From NCBI GenBank assembly GCA_017619795.1, contig JAFZRP010000035.1, positions 23,373 to 87,372 of the forward strand: a stretch of DNA of 64,000 nucleotides, written 5' to 3'. The translations under genes were made by a program, and so were the position numbers. This document shows, in pieces, positions 1-9,800 of this stretch; the first letter of the stretch is position 1, and each line of letters opens with the position of its first letter. Source of the DNA: Treponema sp. (GTDB lineage Bacteria > Spirochaetota > Spirochaetia > Treponematales > Treponemataceae). A model generated the notes under the pieces. The model made no database searches. It was not told the DNA's origin and was given only the letters and a program-made list of their open reading frames with translations.

Positions 1-2584
1 GCTTAGAACCCTTCTTTATTTCATAGATATTATTTCCATAATCACCATTCTTTGGTGAAAGGTCTGTGTATTTATTGCTTTCGTTAATCTTAAGCTTAAC
101 TGTGTAACCGCCTACGGTTGGCTCAATAAGGTAAACAGCAGAAATCTTAACAAGACCTCGTCCCTTTGTATCATCGTAGCCGATGTAGTAGCCGCCTGAA
201 TCTTCAGAAGAAGCATTTGATTTAGGTACTTCCAGCCTGAACAGCTTGTAAGACTTATCAGGATCTTCATTTGTCAAATCTTCGTAAACTGCTCTGTAAG
301 TCTGCTTAATTGGAGAACCGTCTTCAGTTTCCAGAATAATTGTATTTAGGGTAGGAGTTTCATCTGTGGTCTTAAGTATTATAAGCTTCTGAGGATTGTA
401 AGCCTTAGAAGGAGTTGTCTTATTACTGTTGCCAAGCTGAACTTTTCCACCTTCTTCTATATAAATTGCCGTTGTATTCTCTTTTGTTACAGTTCCATCG
501 GCACCAGTTTCTTCATTATTTATGATTGTATCTCCGCCGAGTATTAAAGTACCTGTAGCAGAAATGTTGATTTTTTCTCCTGTGAACTTAACATTATTCA
601 AATAGAGCTTAGCATTTTCTCCAATATCGATATTACCGCCTTCAAGAATCATATCTTCTATTACAACAGTTGCTTTGTCCGGAACGGTGAGAAGTGCATC
701 ATCTGTTTGTGAAGAAATCTTTGTATTTTTGGTTATTGGAGCGAGTTTTACATAAAGTGGTGTAGTTGCTGATTTTGATTCCAGTTTAATATTTTCTGTC
801 AAATCGGTTGTAATAGTAATTGTGTTCTTAGAATCTGTCTGCTTAGAAAGAGTCTTTGCTGCATTTGTAATTGTTGCGAATGGAGAGTTTTCGCTACCAT
901 TATTCTTATCATCATCACCATTTGCCGAAACATAAAGGCGTGTTCTGAGAACTGTTAATCTATATTCTTTTGTTTCTGTGTCCGTGAAGCCAGGTTTTCG
1001 TGCATATACACGAACAAAAATATCACCGGCAGGTAATTTCAAAGGAAGATAATGACTGGAAGAGGTAAGATTATCTGCACTGCTTGATTTTGCACAATCA
1101 AAAGTGCTGTTGAAAAGTCCAAAGCCTGTATCATCTGTTCCCTGGTATACTTCGTAAACAATTGAACAATCACTTGTGTTTTCGTATTTCAAAGTCCAGC
1201 TGTTGATGATGGCTTTTATGTCTTCACCTTCGGCATTAATATACGCACCAGATTCCGGTGTTTGAATATTATCATAATTATCTGTCTTAGGAGTTTCGCC
1301 GTCTTTAATTTTGAAGATAAAGTTCTTTGTTACAGTTTTGTCGCCTTCTTTTACATAATAATTGTTTTGAACCATATTATTACTGTCTTCAAACCAATAA
1401 GTATTTAAGGAAGGAGTGAAATTAATTGTTGCATAAGAGCTGTTGTTGTCCTGCTCCAATTGCATTCCGTTAGTAAGGGCTGCTTTGTTCTTGTTTGTAA
1501 CATTTATATCTGCAAGCTTCTTTGTATTAAGAGATGTAGATACCTTACTTGTCAAACCAAACTCATCGGCAAGTGTAAAGGAGTATGAACTTGAAGGATT
1601 ATCAAAAATCAGATAGAAGGCTTGTCCTGTTGTTACAAACTCTATGTTGCAAGGAATAAAATCTTCATTTGTAAAAGGATTATCTTCAGAAACAGTACTT
1701 GCTGGCATTGGGTAGTTAACTGAAGTTCCACTAAACGTTATGTTTCCATTGTTATCACAAGCGATGTTATAAGTAGTAGTAATGTTGCCTGCCTGTAATG
1801 TAAGTATTTTTAAGTCTCTATGGGTACTTTTTACCAATCCAGCTGCAGGCATATTAAAGAGAAGGGCATATTTGTCTTTATTCTGGTAAACAACAGGAGC
1901 AGGGATTTCTGGCGGTGGAGAATTGCAGACAATCTTTAAGTCGCTGAATGTTGATGGCTTTGAATATGAATCATTCGTTAGGTAAATTGTTGGAGAGATA
2001 TTGTGACCCATCTCATATTTAGTGAGGAAATCCTTGGAGTAGGTAAGTGTAAGATAATACTGTTTAGCATATCCATCTTTATAAAGAGAATCTTCCTGCC
2101 TGAGTAATACGTATTCTGTTGTGTTTGAAGGAACTGTATTTTCAATACGTACAGTAGGATTACTAGTAGGATTACTGTTGCTGGCATCAATATTTTTCAA
2201 TGTTGTTAAAGATTCTAAAGCTACTGCCATTGATTTTTCTACAGGATTGTTAAGATCTATACTTTGTGCGAAAGCAAAATTATATCTCTGAGGATTCTTA
2301 AGCTGGAATGTAATTACAAAATCCTTGTCTGACGGAATACAATAATATTCTTGTCCGTTATCGTATGGGTTTGAGCGCTTGTAGTTTTCTAAGGAAGAGC
2401 CAAAGCTTGTTGTATAATCATTTATAGATGCTTGTTCAGTGGCGTCTTTGAAGTAATCTTTTACATTTATTGTAAAAATCTTGCACGAAGAAAGAGCAGA
2501 GAGCATCATAAATATAGAGGAAATCAATATTGCTTTTGAAGCGAATCGAGAAGTTTTACTTAATAAACATGTTCTTTTAATCAT
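1..2584 (-). CDS. Large surface lipoprotein with beta-helix-type repeat region (3' end cut off by window)
   Basis: The frame is open from an ATG at 2584 to position 1, so at least 861 residues are present and the C-terminus lies outside the window. A strong AGGAGG precedes this ATG; the ATG five bases upstream runs into a stop at once. Residues 1-34 form a basic, hydrophobic signal ending in LSALSSC, which fits a relaxed spirochaetal lipobox with Cys34 as the lipidated residue. Around residues 545-575 is the pattern LYVSANGDDDKNNGSENSPF, typical of secreted parallel beta-helix proteins (DUF1565-like). It is followed by short repeating strands rich in T, N and K. It lies 17 bp after the barrel gene and is the fourth gene of the operon. 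Probable role: exported surface-layer or adhesin-type protein; the ligand is unknown. Confidence 0.75.
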   Translation of the reverse strand, partial: MIKRTCLLSKTSRFASKAILISSIFMMLSALSSCKIFTINVKDYFKDATEQASINDYTTSFGSSLENYKRSNPYDNGQEYYCIPSDKDFVITFQLKNPQRYNFAFAQSIDLNNPVEKSMAVALESLTTLKNIDASNSNPTSNPTVRIENTVPSNTTEYVLLRQEDSLYKDGYAKQYYLTLTYSKDFLTKYEMGHNISPTIYLTNDSYSKPSTFSDLKIVCNSPPPEIPAPVVYQNKDKYALLFNMPAAGLVKSTHRDLKILTLQAGNITTTYNIACDNNGNITFSGTSVNYPMPASTVSEDNPFTNEDFIPCNIEFVTTGQAFYLIFDNPSSSYSFTLADEFGLTSKVSTSLNTKKLADINVTNKNKAALTNGMQLEQDNNSSYATINFTPSLNTYWFEDSNNMVQNNYYVKEGDKTVTKNFIFKIKDGETPKTDNYDNIQTPESGAYINAEGEDIKAIINSWTLKYENTSDCSIVYEVYQGTDDTGFGLFNSTFDCAKSSSADNLTSSSHYLPLKLPAGDIFVRVYARKPGFTDTETKEYRLTVLRTRLYVSANGDDDKNNGSENSPFATITNAAKTLSKQTDSKNTITITTDLTENIKLESKSATTPLYVKLAPITKNTKISSQTDDALLTVPDKATVVIEDMILEGGNIDIGENAKLYLNNVKFTGEKINISATGTLILGGDTIINNEETGADGTVTKENTTAIYIEEGGKVQLGNSNKTTPSKAYNPQKLIILKTTDETPTLNTIILETEDGSPIKQTYRAVYEDLTNEDPDKSYKLFRLEVPKSNASSEDSGGYYIGYDDTKGRGLVKISAVYLIEPTVGGYTVKLKINESNKYTDLSPKNGDYGNNIYEIKKGSK

Positions 2585-2601
2585 TTCATTTCCTCCTTTA
2601 A

Positions 2602-3885
2602 TTAAAATTGCCAGCCAATTCCTACTCGCGGCTGTATATAGTATACCATCATTGGCGATGAATCGCTGTCATGATATGAAGTAGCTGAAAAAACAAAATC
2701 TGTGCCGGCTTCCATGAAGAAGTTTGCCCATCGGTAAATCTGAAGTGAAAATCCTGCATTTGCGGCAACATCTGCTGACCACATAGGCTGGGACGTAAAG
2801 TTCGGGTATTCAGTTGTCATTCCTGCAAAACCGAACAAACCGCCGCCGATATGAGTATCCAGGACAATTTTCCATGGAAGGGACTTTTTAAGAATAAACT
2901 GGCTTACAAAATCGAGATGCATAGAATATGCAGGTGCCCTTATTGTATAGCGGTCCTGTCCGCTTACTGAATTAGTATATTTGAGATTAAAAAAGTTAAT
3001 TCCGAACTCGGCGCCAAGGAAGAAGGAAGCTGTCTTATATGGAAGGAAAGAAACTCTTCCGTCTAGACCGAGTGGCCAGAATACACCGGCACGGTCATCA
3101 TCACTGAAAAACTCTACGAGCGTATCTTTATCTGCCAGAGTTTCTGCAGGCTTTGTGCTGTCAATGTCGAGTAGGGCAACCGGTGCGTAATCAAGAGAAA
3201 CATTCAAGTCTTTTGTTTTTCTAAAGCTGACTTTAATTGTACCAGAGGTATCGAACAAACCACCATTGTTTACGGCACGAATATAATAAGTTCCTGTATC
3301 AAGCAGTTCTGGATTTATTTTTATTCTGGAGCGCTTAAATTCAGTATCAGTGCTGAGTATTTTTGCCGGTATTTCATAAATATCTGATTCAACAGTAAAT
3401 ATTGTTTCAGGGCGTAATTCCATACCTTCAACTGTAAAAATACCGGACTGAGCGTCTTCAAGATAAATTACAGTTGGCGAAACAGAAGTAATAATCGGCT
3501 GATATGTTTTTTGAATCTCAAACGTCTGATAGTCTGTCCTGAAGTCTAAGGAATTCAAATAGTTATAGACATTAAGATAATATCTGTATTTTCCTGCTTT
3601 AAGAGGAAGTCGAACCTCGGTCTCTTTTGTATCTATGCAATGAATCTGAACATATTCACCAAGTTCTTCGCTCAGAAGCTCAATAACTAATTCATAGCGG
3701 AAGATGTTTTTATTTCCCTGCCATGTGAATTTCTGAACAATTTCGCCAACTTCATAAGAAGATTCAGAAGGATTATCGGACACATCATTATCAGCAGACT
3801 GACTGTATGCCACGCTTCCCATAAGGAAAATAAATGAGGAAATTATGAATGTCATAAACAGTTTGTGCTGTTTCATCATAATCAT
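2602..3885 (-). CDS. Outer-membrane beta-barrel protein with N-terminal Ig/TIG-like domains
   Basis: This is a 427-residue exported protein. Several ATGs lie in a row at the start (residues 1, 3 and 4); a start at residue 4 gives a cleaner signal peptide, MKQHKLF... to about VAYSQS. Residues 45-220 look like extracytoplasmic beta-sandwich segments, including PIITSVSPTVIYLEDAQSG, which resembles an IPT/TIG domain. Residues 230-427 alternate polar and hydrophobic residues and end in GIGWQF. A terminal Phe is the usual C-terminal signature of BAM-inserted barrels. It starts 8 bp after the FecR-domain gene, so the two are almost certainly co-transcribed and may act together at the envelope. Function beyond membrane location is not recognisable. 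Confidence 0.7.
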   Translation of the reverse strand: MIMMKQHKLFMTFIISSFIFLMGSVAYSQSADNDVSDNPSESSYEVGEIVQKFTWQGNKNIFRYELVIELLSEELGEYVQIHCIDTKETEVRLPLKAGKYRYYLNVYNYLNSLDFRTDYQTFEIQKTYQPIITSVSPTVIYLEDAQSGIFTVEGMELRPETIFTVESDIYEIPAKILSTDTEFKRSRIKINPELLDTGTYYIRAVNNGGLFDTSGTIKVSFRKTKDLNVSLDYAPVALLDIDSTKPAETLADKDTLVEFFSDDDRAGVFWPLGLDGRVSFLPYKTASFFLGAEFGINFFNLKYTNSVSGQDRYTIRAPAYSMHLDFVSQFILKKSLPWKIVLDTHIGGGLFGFAGMTTEYPNFTSQPMWSADVAANAGFSLQIYRWANFFMEAGTDFVFSATSYHDSDSSPMMVYYIQPRVGIGWQF

Positions 3886-3892
3886 CTATCCG

Positions 3893-6844
3893 TTACTTCT
3901 TCTTTTTCTTCTTCTTTTTCTGTTTTTTATCTGTAAGTTTTATTTTCTCTGAGCCTTTCTTTGCATTAGAAAGCTTTTTCTTAATACTTTCCGACTCAAC
4001 TTCGAAATCCTGCTCAACACCGAAACGAATATTATAACGTTCATCTTCAGTTTTTACGTCGGAAGGCTTGTTTCTTGGAACATTTACTGTGAAGTCAAGG
4101 CGAGCTTCTTTACCACGCTGTAAAAGCATTCCCATAAAGTCTGTTTGTGCTTCAACAGTCCAATACCAGCCGCCGTTTGCTTTACCAAGTGTATTAGAGA
4201 AGTCATCTCCATCAAAAAGATAAGAGGTTGTTTCAGAGCCTAAATCTATTTCGAATACTGGAGAAGGGTCGTGAATGTTGTATATTCTTAAAATATAACG
4301 GGCAACTTCCTGATTGAGCTTCTGCCACTCAAAGTAAACCTGCAGACCGTTCTCTATAATATAGTCAATATTGATTTCCGTATTTGCAGCTGGGCGCAAA
4401 AGCCTTGTAGATGGGAGGACAGGCATTTTCTTTACGGTGAAGGTGTTCATTTCTCTTGAAGAAATGTCCAGGTTGTCATATGTCTGTGCAACAATCTTCC
4501 AGTAATACTGACCTTCGTAAAGCTGCGGCATTTTATTTGTGTATTTAGGCTTTTCGATTATTTTGAACTTGTAGGTTTCTGTGCTGCCATCCTTATAAAT
4601 AATCAGCTGAGATTTTGAAGGCTGGTCAACAGAGGTCCATACAAAGTTTGCAGGTGATTTTACTGCTTCTATACCGCCAAACTCAGTTCCATTAATAGGC
4701 AGAAGAAGTTTTACAGGCTTAAGCTTTTTAAGCTTGAACGTATATGAAGAAAGGCGTCCATTTTCGCGCGAAGCATATGATTTTTCTTCGGCAAACGCCT
4801 GAATTGTCCATACATAATTTGTCTCATCAAAAGACCACATATCAAGAGCTTCTACAATTTCACCCTTTTCATTTGGCGTAATATAATTATGCTCGTAAAC
4901 AGAAGTTTTCAAATTGTCAGCGGTATAGAGCTTAATCTGGTAATAATCTGCATTTTCAACAGCATTCCATACAAACTTAAGAGGAACATCTTCCCTTATA
5001 ACTACTCTTATACCGTCCAAAGGAGCTTTTGCAACAGGTGCCTCTAACGGAGGAACAACATTTAAGGTTTTAACTGGGGTTGAAAGCTCTGTATCTGTAT
5101 CTGCAATTTTTGTTGTAATTCGCCAATAGTAAGTTCCAGGAACAAGTTCCCTTCCGTTTGCACTTCTACTTGAGGTGGTTTCTGAATGGATAAGGTTTTT
5201 AAACTGTTTATCGGTGGCAAGCTGGAATGTAGTAGGGTAAGGAAGATTCGTTTTCCAGCTGTAGCGTATATCCATAGAACGAGAAGCAGACAGCCTGTAT
5301 CCTTCTGGCGGGAACAGTGTCCTTTGATCTGCACTTGAATCTGAGGCAATAAACTTACGGATTTCCGATGCAGACTGTTTTCCTTCTGAATCTAGTGCTA
5401 TAACCTGCCAGTACCAGGTACCATTTGAAAGCTCAAGGCTTGAAGTATCAATAGTAAAATAGTTTCCGGTTACCGTACCGCTTGTGTATGGCTGTCCGCT
5501 TGAGTTATTCTTCCAGAGCTTGTATTCATAAGAAGCCGCATCGGGATTATTTTTCCAGGAGAAGGTAACGTTTTTATAAATTGTCTGATCTTTTACTGTT
5601 ATTTTTGTGTTTACAAGACCGTTTTCTTCTGGAATCAAAAGCTCAGGCTTTTTAAACTCTGTATTTTTTGTGATTTTGAAGGAAGAAACCTCAGAACCAT
5701 TTGCGAGTCCAGTATTATTGATTGTGTAGAATGGTGTTACGCGCCAGTACCAGGTTCCTTCTGCAAGAGAAGAAATAATACTTGATGTTTGTGTGGTTCT
5801 CTGAACTACAACAGGTTTATTCAGACGTTCATTATCAGCAATTACTAATTCATAGGCTGTTGCACCTTCGCTTTCAGACCATACAAATCTTACATCAGGC
5901 TTTTTTGTTCTAAAGCCTGCAACATAATTTGCTGCAGGTGCAATAAGCTGAGGTGAAAGTGATTGGCAAATGTTTATTTTTCCTTCTGCAGCTTCATCTC
6001 CGGAGGTAAGCCGCCACCAGTATATTCCAGGAGCTAGTTCAACCTCCTGACTGTATTCTCCGTTTACAATAAAGGATTGAACCGGCGTATCTTTTGTTTT
6101 GGAAGCAAAGAACTCGAGTGTTACACCATTCTCTCCATCGCAATCCCATCTGAATGTGACTTTTCCATTTGAATCGTCAAATACAAGGATTTTTGCATCC
6201 TTTAGAGGGTAGGATACTGAAAGGCGTTTTTTCTGAACGTTGCCGGCAGAATCCATAGCGGCAGTTTGACCTGCGTTAAGCTTCATTTTTACACTACCGG
6301 TAACCGTATCTGTAAGGGCAGCCGTACCGTTTTGTACCTGCACGTTAAGTTCTTTTTTTCCGGAGGCTGATGATGTCTCCAAACCAGCAGAAACAGAAGC
6401 TTTTTTATCAATATTAACTAATGAGGTTCCAGACTTAACCTTCATTCCGTTAGAATTACCTGTCTGAACCTCAAGCTGTCCGTTGTCCAATTGTACTTCT
6501 GAACCGTCTGCGGTTTTGCGTACTTTTACAAGTGTATTTTCGTAGAGGTTTATCTGGCTGCCATCGTTAAAAGATATAGTTGCTTCTGATAATGGAGAAG
6601 TGCGTATAATATCACCATCATATATAGGAGAATCCTGCTGAATATAATCCCATAAAGAATCATCTTCAGTTTTTCGTTGAGCAGTTTTGTATTTAAATGT
6701 AAGTACCGCTATGTTTTCTTCGCTTTTTGTGTGAGATTTGTTCAGGTTCAACCAGAGTTGGAAAATACTGTAACCAAATCCAAACAAACAGACAAAAATG
6801 AAGAATATTTCAGCTAGCAGTGACTTAATCTTTCTCTGCGTCAA
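3893..6844 (-). CDS. Membrane-anchored FecR-domain protein with seven FN3-like repeats
   Basis: This is a 983-residue protein starting at TTG (6844), which is well spaced from a GGAGGAG, and overlapping the upstream gene by 20 bp. One membrane helix spans about residues 10-33, so the rest faces the periplasm. Residues 70-195 match a FecR domain (DGDIIRT..., DGSQINLYENTLVKV, LDNGQLEVQ). After it come about seven beta-sandwich repeats of roughly 100 residues, each closing with an aromatic strand: GIYWWRL 273, GTWYWRV 363, GTWYWQV 475, GTYYWRI 570, NYVWTIQ 676, GQYYWKI 778 and GGWYWTV 891. The C-terminus is almost pure lysine (residues 973-983). In treponemes FecR-domain proteins are envelope or adhesin-associated rather than iron regulators; no sigma factor lies nearby. 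Function is inferred only to the level of envelope scaffold or binding protein. Confidence 0.75.
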   Translation of the reverse strand: MTQRKIKSLLAEIFFIFVCLFGFGYSIFQLWLNLNKSHTKSEENIAVLTFKYKTAQRKTEDDSLWDYIQQDSPIYDGDIIRTSPLSEATISFNDGSQINLYENTLVKVRKTADGSEVQLDNGQLEVQTGNSNGMKVKSGTSLVNIDKKASVSAGLETSSASGKKELNVQVQNGTAALTDTVTGSVKMKLNAGQTAAMDSAGNVQKKRLSVSYPLKDAKILVFDDSNGKVTFRWDCDGENGVTLEFFASKTKDTPVQSFIVNGEYSQEVELAPGIYWWRLTSGDEAAEGKINICQSLSPQLIAPAANYVAGFRTKKPDVRFVWSESEGATAYELVIADNERLNKPVVVQRTTQTSSIISSLAEGTWYWRVTPFYTINNTGLANGSEVSSFKITKNTEFKKPELLIPEENGLVNTKITVKDQTIYKNVTFSWKNNPDAASYEYKLWKNNSSGQPYTSGTVTGNYFTIDTSSLELSNGTWYWQVIALDSEGKQSASEIRKFIASDSSADQRTLFPPEGYRLSASRSMDIRYSWKTNLPYPTTFQLATDKQFKNLIHSETTSSRSANGRELVPGTYYWRITTKIADTDTELSTPVKTLNVVPPLEAPVAKAPLDGIRVVIREDVPLKFVWNAVENADYYQIKLYTADNLKTSVYEHNYITPNEKGEIVEALDMWSFDETNYVWTIQAFAEEKSYASRENGRLSSYTFKLKKLKPVKLLLPINGTEFGGIEAVKSPANFVWTSVDQPSKSQLIIYKDGSTETYKFKIIEKPKYTNKMPQLYEGQYYWKIVAQTYDNLDISSREMNTFTVKKMPVLPSTRLLRPAANTEINIDYIIENGLQVYFEWQKLNQEVARYILRIYNIHDPSPVFEIDLGSETTSYLFDGDDFSNTLGKANGGWYWTVEAQTDFMGMLLQRGKEARLDFTVNVPRNKPSDVKTEDERYNIRFGVEQDFEVESESIKKKLSNAKKGSEKIKLTDKKQKKKKKKKK

Positions 6845-7823
6845 GATTGACTCCTCCCAAGTCTGGTGTAGATTTATTTATAGATTTTGAAAAAAGCCAT
6901 ACAAATAGAATTATAAGGAAAAAGAATGCAAGCGAAACATAAATATTCTGTCGCGTCTGGTTTGTTACCGTTTTAAGGGCAACATTCTTTTCTATTATTG
7001 TAAGAACTCCTGCATCTGCCACTGAAAGCTTGCTGTAAGAGCCTAAATACTCCTTACCGTCTGAATCTGTAAAGCTTATCTGATTGTTTTCGTCATTATT
7101 CTTGCGCATCTGTTCAACAATCTGAAGCTTTGCCATGCTTGCTCCGGCTTCTATAAGATTGTAATCCGGGTGAATAAGAAGTTCTCCGTCATGATTTATC
7201 ATAAAGGAAAGGTTTTGAGAGTCTGTTCCAAACGCTGCAGTAAGTGAATCGCTTGAAAAAAGTATGATTGCAGCCTGATTCTGACCACTTTCACGCCAAG
7301 GCAGGAATAGGGCAAGAACAGGGCACTTAAAAACAGGTGCTGCGTTGAAAAGGAATGATTCTCCATTTTCTGTACGTGCTATCTCGTCCTTGCGCTGGGT
7401 AAGGAAATCTGCTACAAGCTCTATTTCAATTTCGTTAGAAATAAAGAAACGGTTGTTTATAAGTGTTTCTTTTTCAGGAATTATAACAGAGACAATGTTC
7501 TGGTTTCGGTCAAAAAAGAAATCTGAAGTCTGGTGATAAAGCTCTTCAGAAAAGCTTGAGGCTTCAAGTATATCAAGCATAAGAAAAGTATTTGCACGGA
7601 TAGAATCAAGCTCGATTTCTGCAGCAGAAGCAAGCTGTGTAGTGATTGTATGATTATTTTTTTCTGCAGTTTTCTGAACTTCTGCACCTACAAAATAGTA
7701 TACAAGAAAAGTCAGTGTTCCAAGTGATATAATTACCAGGAATGCAACCAGAAGAACAAGTTTTGCTCCAATATGGGTTCCTTTTCGCTGTTTTTTCATC
7801 TTTTTTTCTTTTTTATTGCTCAT
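6825..7823 (-). CDS. Two-TM membrane sensor-like protein with periplasmic Cache-type domain
   Basis: The start is set at ATG 7823; two GTG codons at 7832 and 7829 are alternatives. The N-terminus is strongly basic (KKEKKMKKQRKG), followed by a membrane helix (about 22-46), a periplasmic region of about 230 residues and a second helix near the C-terminus (residues 296-315). The periplasmic part begins with a long helix (AEIELDSIRANTFLMLDIL) and contains SFMINHDGELLIHPDYNLI, a pattern common in Cache sensor domains. Unlike chemoreceptors or kinases, it ends about 20 residues after the second helix, with no HAMP, kinase or cyclase domain. It is the first gene of the envelope operon and overlaps the FecR gene, so it may sense a ligand for that complex. 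This is inference. Confidence 0.6.
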   Translation of the reverse strand: MSNKKEKKMKKQRKGTHIGAKLVLLVAFLVIISLGTLTFLVYYFVGAEVQKTAEKNNHTITTQLASAAEIELDSIRANTFLMLDILEASSFSEELYHQTSDFFFDRNQNIVSVIIPEKETLINNRFFISNEIEIELVADFLTQRKDEIARTENGESFLFNAAPVFKCPVLALFLPWRESGQNQAAIILFSSDSLTAAFGTDSQNLSFMINHDGELLIHPDYNLIEAGASMAKLQIVEQMRKNNDENNQISFTDSDGKEYLGSYSKLSVADAGVLTIIEKNVALKTVTNQTRQNIYVSLAFFFLIILFVWLFSKSINKSTPDLGGVNLDAEKD

Positions 7824-8073
7824 TTTCACCACTTCTGCTCTTTAGTTAATATTACTGCCATTATGAAATACAACTTTAAAATTATACCACAAGGGCATTT
7901 ATCCGTCAAAGAAACACTTAATTTATAATAAATCTTATTAAGTCTTATTAAAAAAGATTTCTTCTCTTATAATATCGGCAGATTTTTCCCTATTCTTGAA
8001 TGTTGCTAAAATTTAATAGTGTGGTAAGATATAAATATGAGAGTTTAATAAAATAATTTTATAAGGAGTTCTT

Positions 8074-8448
8074 ATGAAAAAATTATTAGCAGTTCTTTTT
8101 GTTGCAGCTGTAATGGTTGCTGGACTTTTCGCAGAGGAGTTTCCAAAGGGTACTTGGATAGACTCTAACTACAATGCAGAATGGGTTATTGGTGCAGACA
8201 TGTCAATCAAGCTTTATGATGCAACAGACGGAAGCTTAATTCAGAGCTTTGCAAAAGATAAAATGCAGAATGAAAAACTTGAAGTAACAGAAGAAGGACT
8301 TGTATATCAGTTCTATTACAAAGACACCTACAGAAGATATTATTTTATTAAACCTGTTCGCCTTGTTCCAGATGCAAACCTTCTTCTTCAGATAGATCCA
8401 GACTGGACAACAACTGACTATAAGGTTGACATTAAGTTCAAGAAGTAG
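8074..8448 (+). CDS. Small secreted protein of unknown function
   Basis: This 124-residue protein follows a good AAGGAG. Residues 1-20 (MKKLLAVLFVAAVMVAGLFA) are a classic signal peptide, with cleavage likely after LFA. The mature part of about 104 residues is beta-rich (FPKGTWIDSNYNAEWVIG..., KLYDATDG, YYKDTYRRYYFIKP) and resembles small lipocalin-like or calycin folds, but I recognise no family with certainty. It stands alone on the plus strand between two minus-strand genes, and its end overlaps the protease gene by 11 bp tail to tail. A -10-like TAAGAT lies about 45 bp upstream of the ATG. Confidence 0.65.
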   Translation: MKKLLAVLFVAAVMVAGLFAEEFPKGTWIDSNYNAEWVIGADMSIKLYDATDGSLIQSFAKDKMQNEKLEVTEEGLVYQFYYKDTYRRYYFIKPVRLVPDANLLLQIDPDWTTTDYKVDIKFKK

Positions 8449-9787
8449 GAGCTTCTTTTTTTCTAAGAGCTGCAATCCTTTCTATTAGTGTTGGATGCGA
8501 AAAGTTCCAGAAAACATAAAGCTTTGGCGGTAAAAGCTCACTTAAGTTTTCACTGTTGAGCTTTATAAGCCCTGAAATAAGGTTTTCGCCGGTGCCACAA
8601 ACCTTAGCGGCGTAGGCATCGGCCGCAAACTCGTCCTTGCGGGAAAAATGATTTACGAGCGGAGAAATAATTTCTGAAACTGCTCCGTAAATCAAGACTG
8701 CCAGATAAAGGCCAATGAACTGTGCAGAGCCAATACTAGAAGCAGGGATTGCAGTAAAACCAAAGCCATTATAAAGCGCCGGCATTTGAGCCAGCTTATA
8801 AAGTGCAAAGAAAAGCACAAACTCAAGCGGAATCAGTACAAAAAGCCGCTTGATAATATGATGAAGCTTATAGTGACCAAGCTCATGCCCGAGTACTGCG
8901 GCAAGCTCATCCGGTGTAAGAGACTTCATCAGAGTATCGTAAAGAACAATTCTTTTTGTTTTTCCAAATCCACTGAAATACGCATTGCTGTGACCGCTTC
9001 GTTTTGAAGCATCCATAACAAAAAGCCCGCCGTTAGAAAAGCCTGTTTTATTAAGAATCTCATTTATTTTATCCTTTACTTCGCCTTCCGGGAGCGGTTC
9101 AAACTTATTAAACAGCGGTGCAATGAACTTCGGGTAAATAATCTGCATAATAAAGGTAAAGGCTATAAGTACAGCGGTCAGAATAATCCACCAGCTTTCC
9201 GGACATTTAATAAAAAACAGGGAAGCAACAAAGGTGAGCAGGGCAGAAAAAATAAGAGAGATGATGATGTTCTTGATTGTGTCTGTTATAAGCAGCTTGA
9301 TTGTCATGTTGCTGAAGCCGAACTTCTTTTCGGTGTGAAACTCTCTGTAAAGACTGAACGGTATGGCAAGCAGCTCATTCGGCAGTCCAGAAAGAATTGT
9401 AAAAAGGAAAAAGCAGAGAAAGCTTTTGCCTATAGTGGCCGGCATAATATCTGCGCTTCCGCAAACCCAATTGCGTATTATATTGAAGATAAATGGATAA
9501 AATCCGAACAGAATAAGCAGAAGATCTAGGACAAGTGAACATAATGATGATGGAATAAACTGAAAGTATTTTGCATTCTCGTACTGACAGATTTTGGAAA
9601 GCTTTTCGGTGTCAAAGGTTTCTACTGCGGCTGGAATGTCCTTTATTTCTTCCGGGAGCTTTCCGCCGTTTTTGCATCGTGCCTTGTAATCAATAAACTC
9701 AAGAAAATGATTAAGAATAAAGCTTACGATTGTGCCGATTAAGAAAATCAGTACAAATGGATTTGAGAATTGAACAGCTATCTTCAT
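8438..9787 (-). CDS. M48 family integral-membrane metalloprotease (Ste24/CAAX protease type)
   Basis: This is a 449-residue zinc protease. The zinc motif HELGH is at residues 301-305 within AAVLGHELGHYKLHH, and the third ligand is probably Glu386 in KDEFAAD. Several membrane helices lie before and after the motif. The N-terminal part, with YREFHTEKKFGFSNMT, matches the M48 N-terminal membrane region of Ste24-like proteases. Bacterial relatives cleave membrane or small peptide substrates during envelope quality control; CAAX processing itself is not expected in bacteria. It begins 13 bp after a LacI-family gene on the same strand, so the two may share a transcript. Confidence 0.9.
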   Translation of the reverse strand: MKIAVQFSNPFVLIFLIGTIVSFILNHFLEFIDYKARCKNGGKLPEEIKDIPAAVETFDTEKLSKICQYENAKYFQFIPSSLCSLVLDLLLILFGFYPFIFNIIRNWVCGSADIMPATIGKSFLCFFLFTILSGLPNELLAIPFSLYREFHTEKKFGFSNMTIKLLITDTIKNIIISLIFSALLTFVASLFFIKCPESWWIILTAVLIAFTFIMQIIYPKFIAPLFNKFEPLPEGEVKDKINEILNKTGFSNGGLFVMDASKRSGHSNAYFSGFGKTKRIVLYDTLMKSLTPDELAAVLGHELGHYKLHHIIKRLFVLIPLEFVLFFALYKLAQMPALYNGFGFTAIPASSIGSAQFIGLYLAVLIYGAVSEIISPLVNHFSRKDEFAADAYAAKVCGTGENLISGLIKLNSENLSELLPPKLYVFWNFSHPTLIERIAALRKKEAPTS

Positions 9788-9800
9788 TATAATACCTTAT

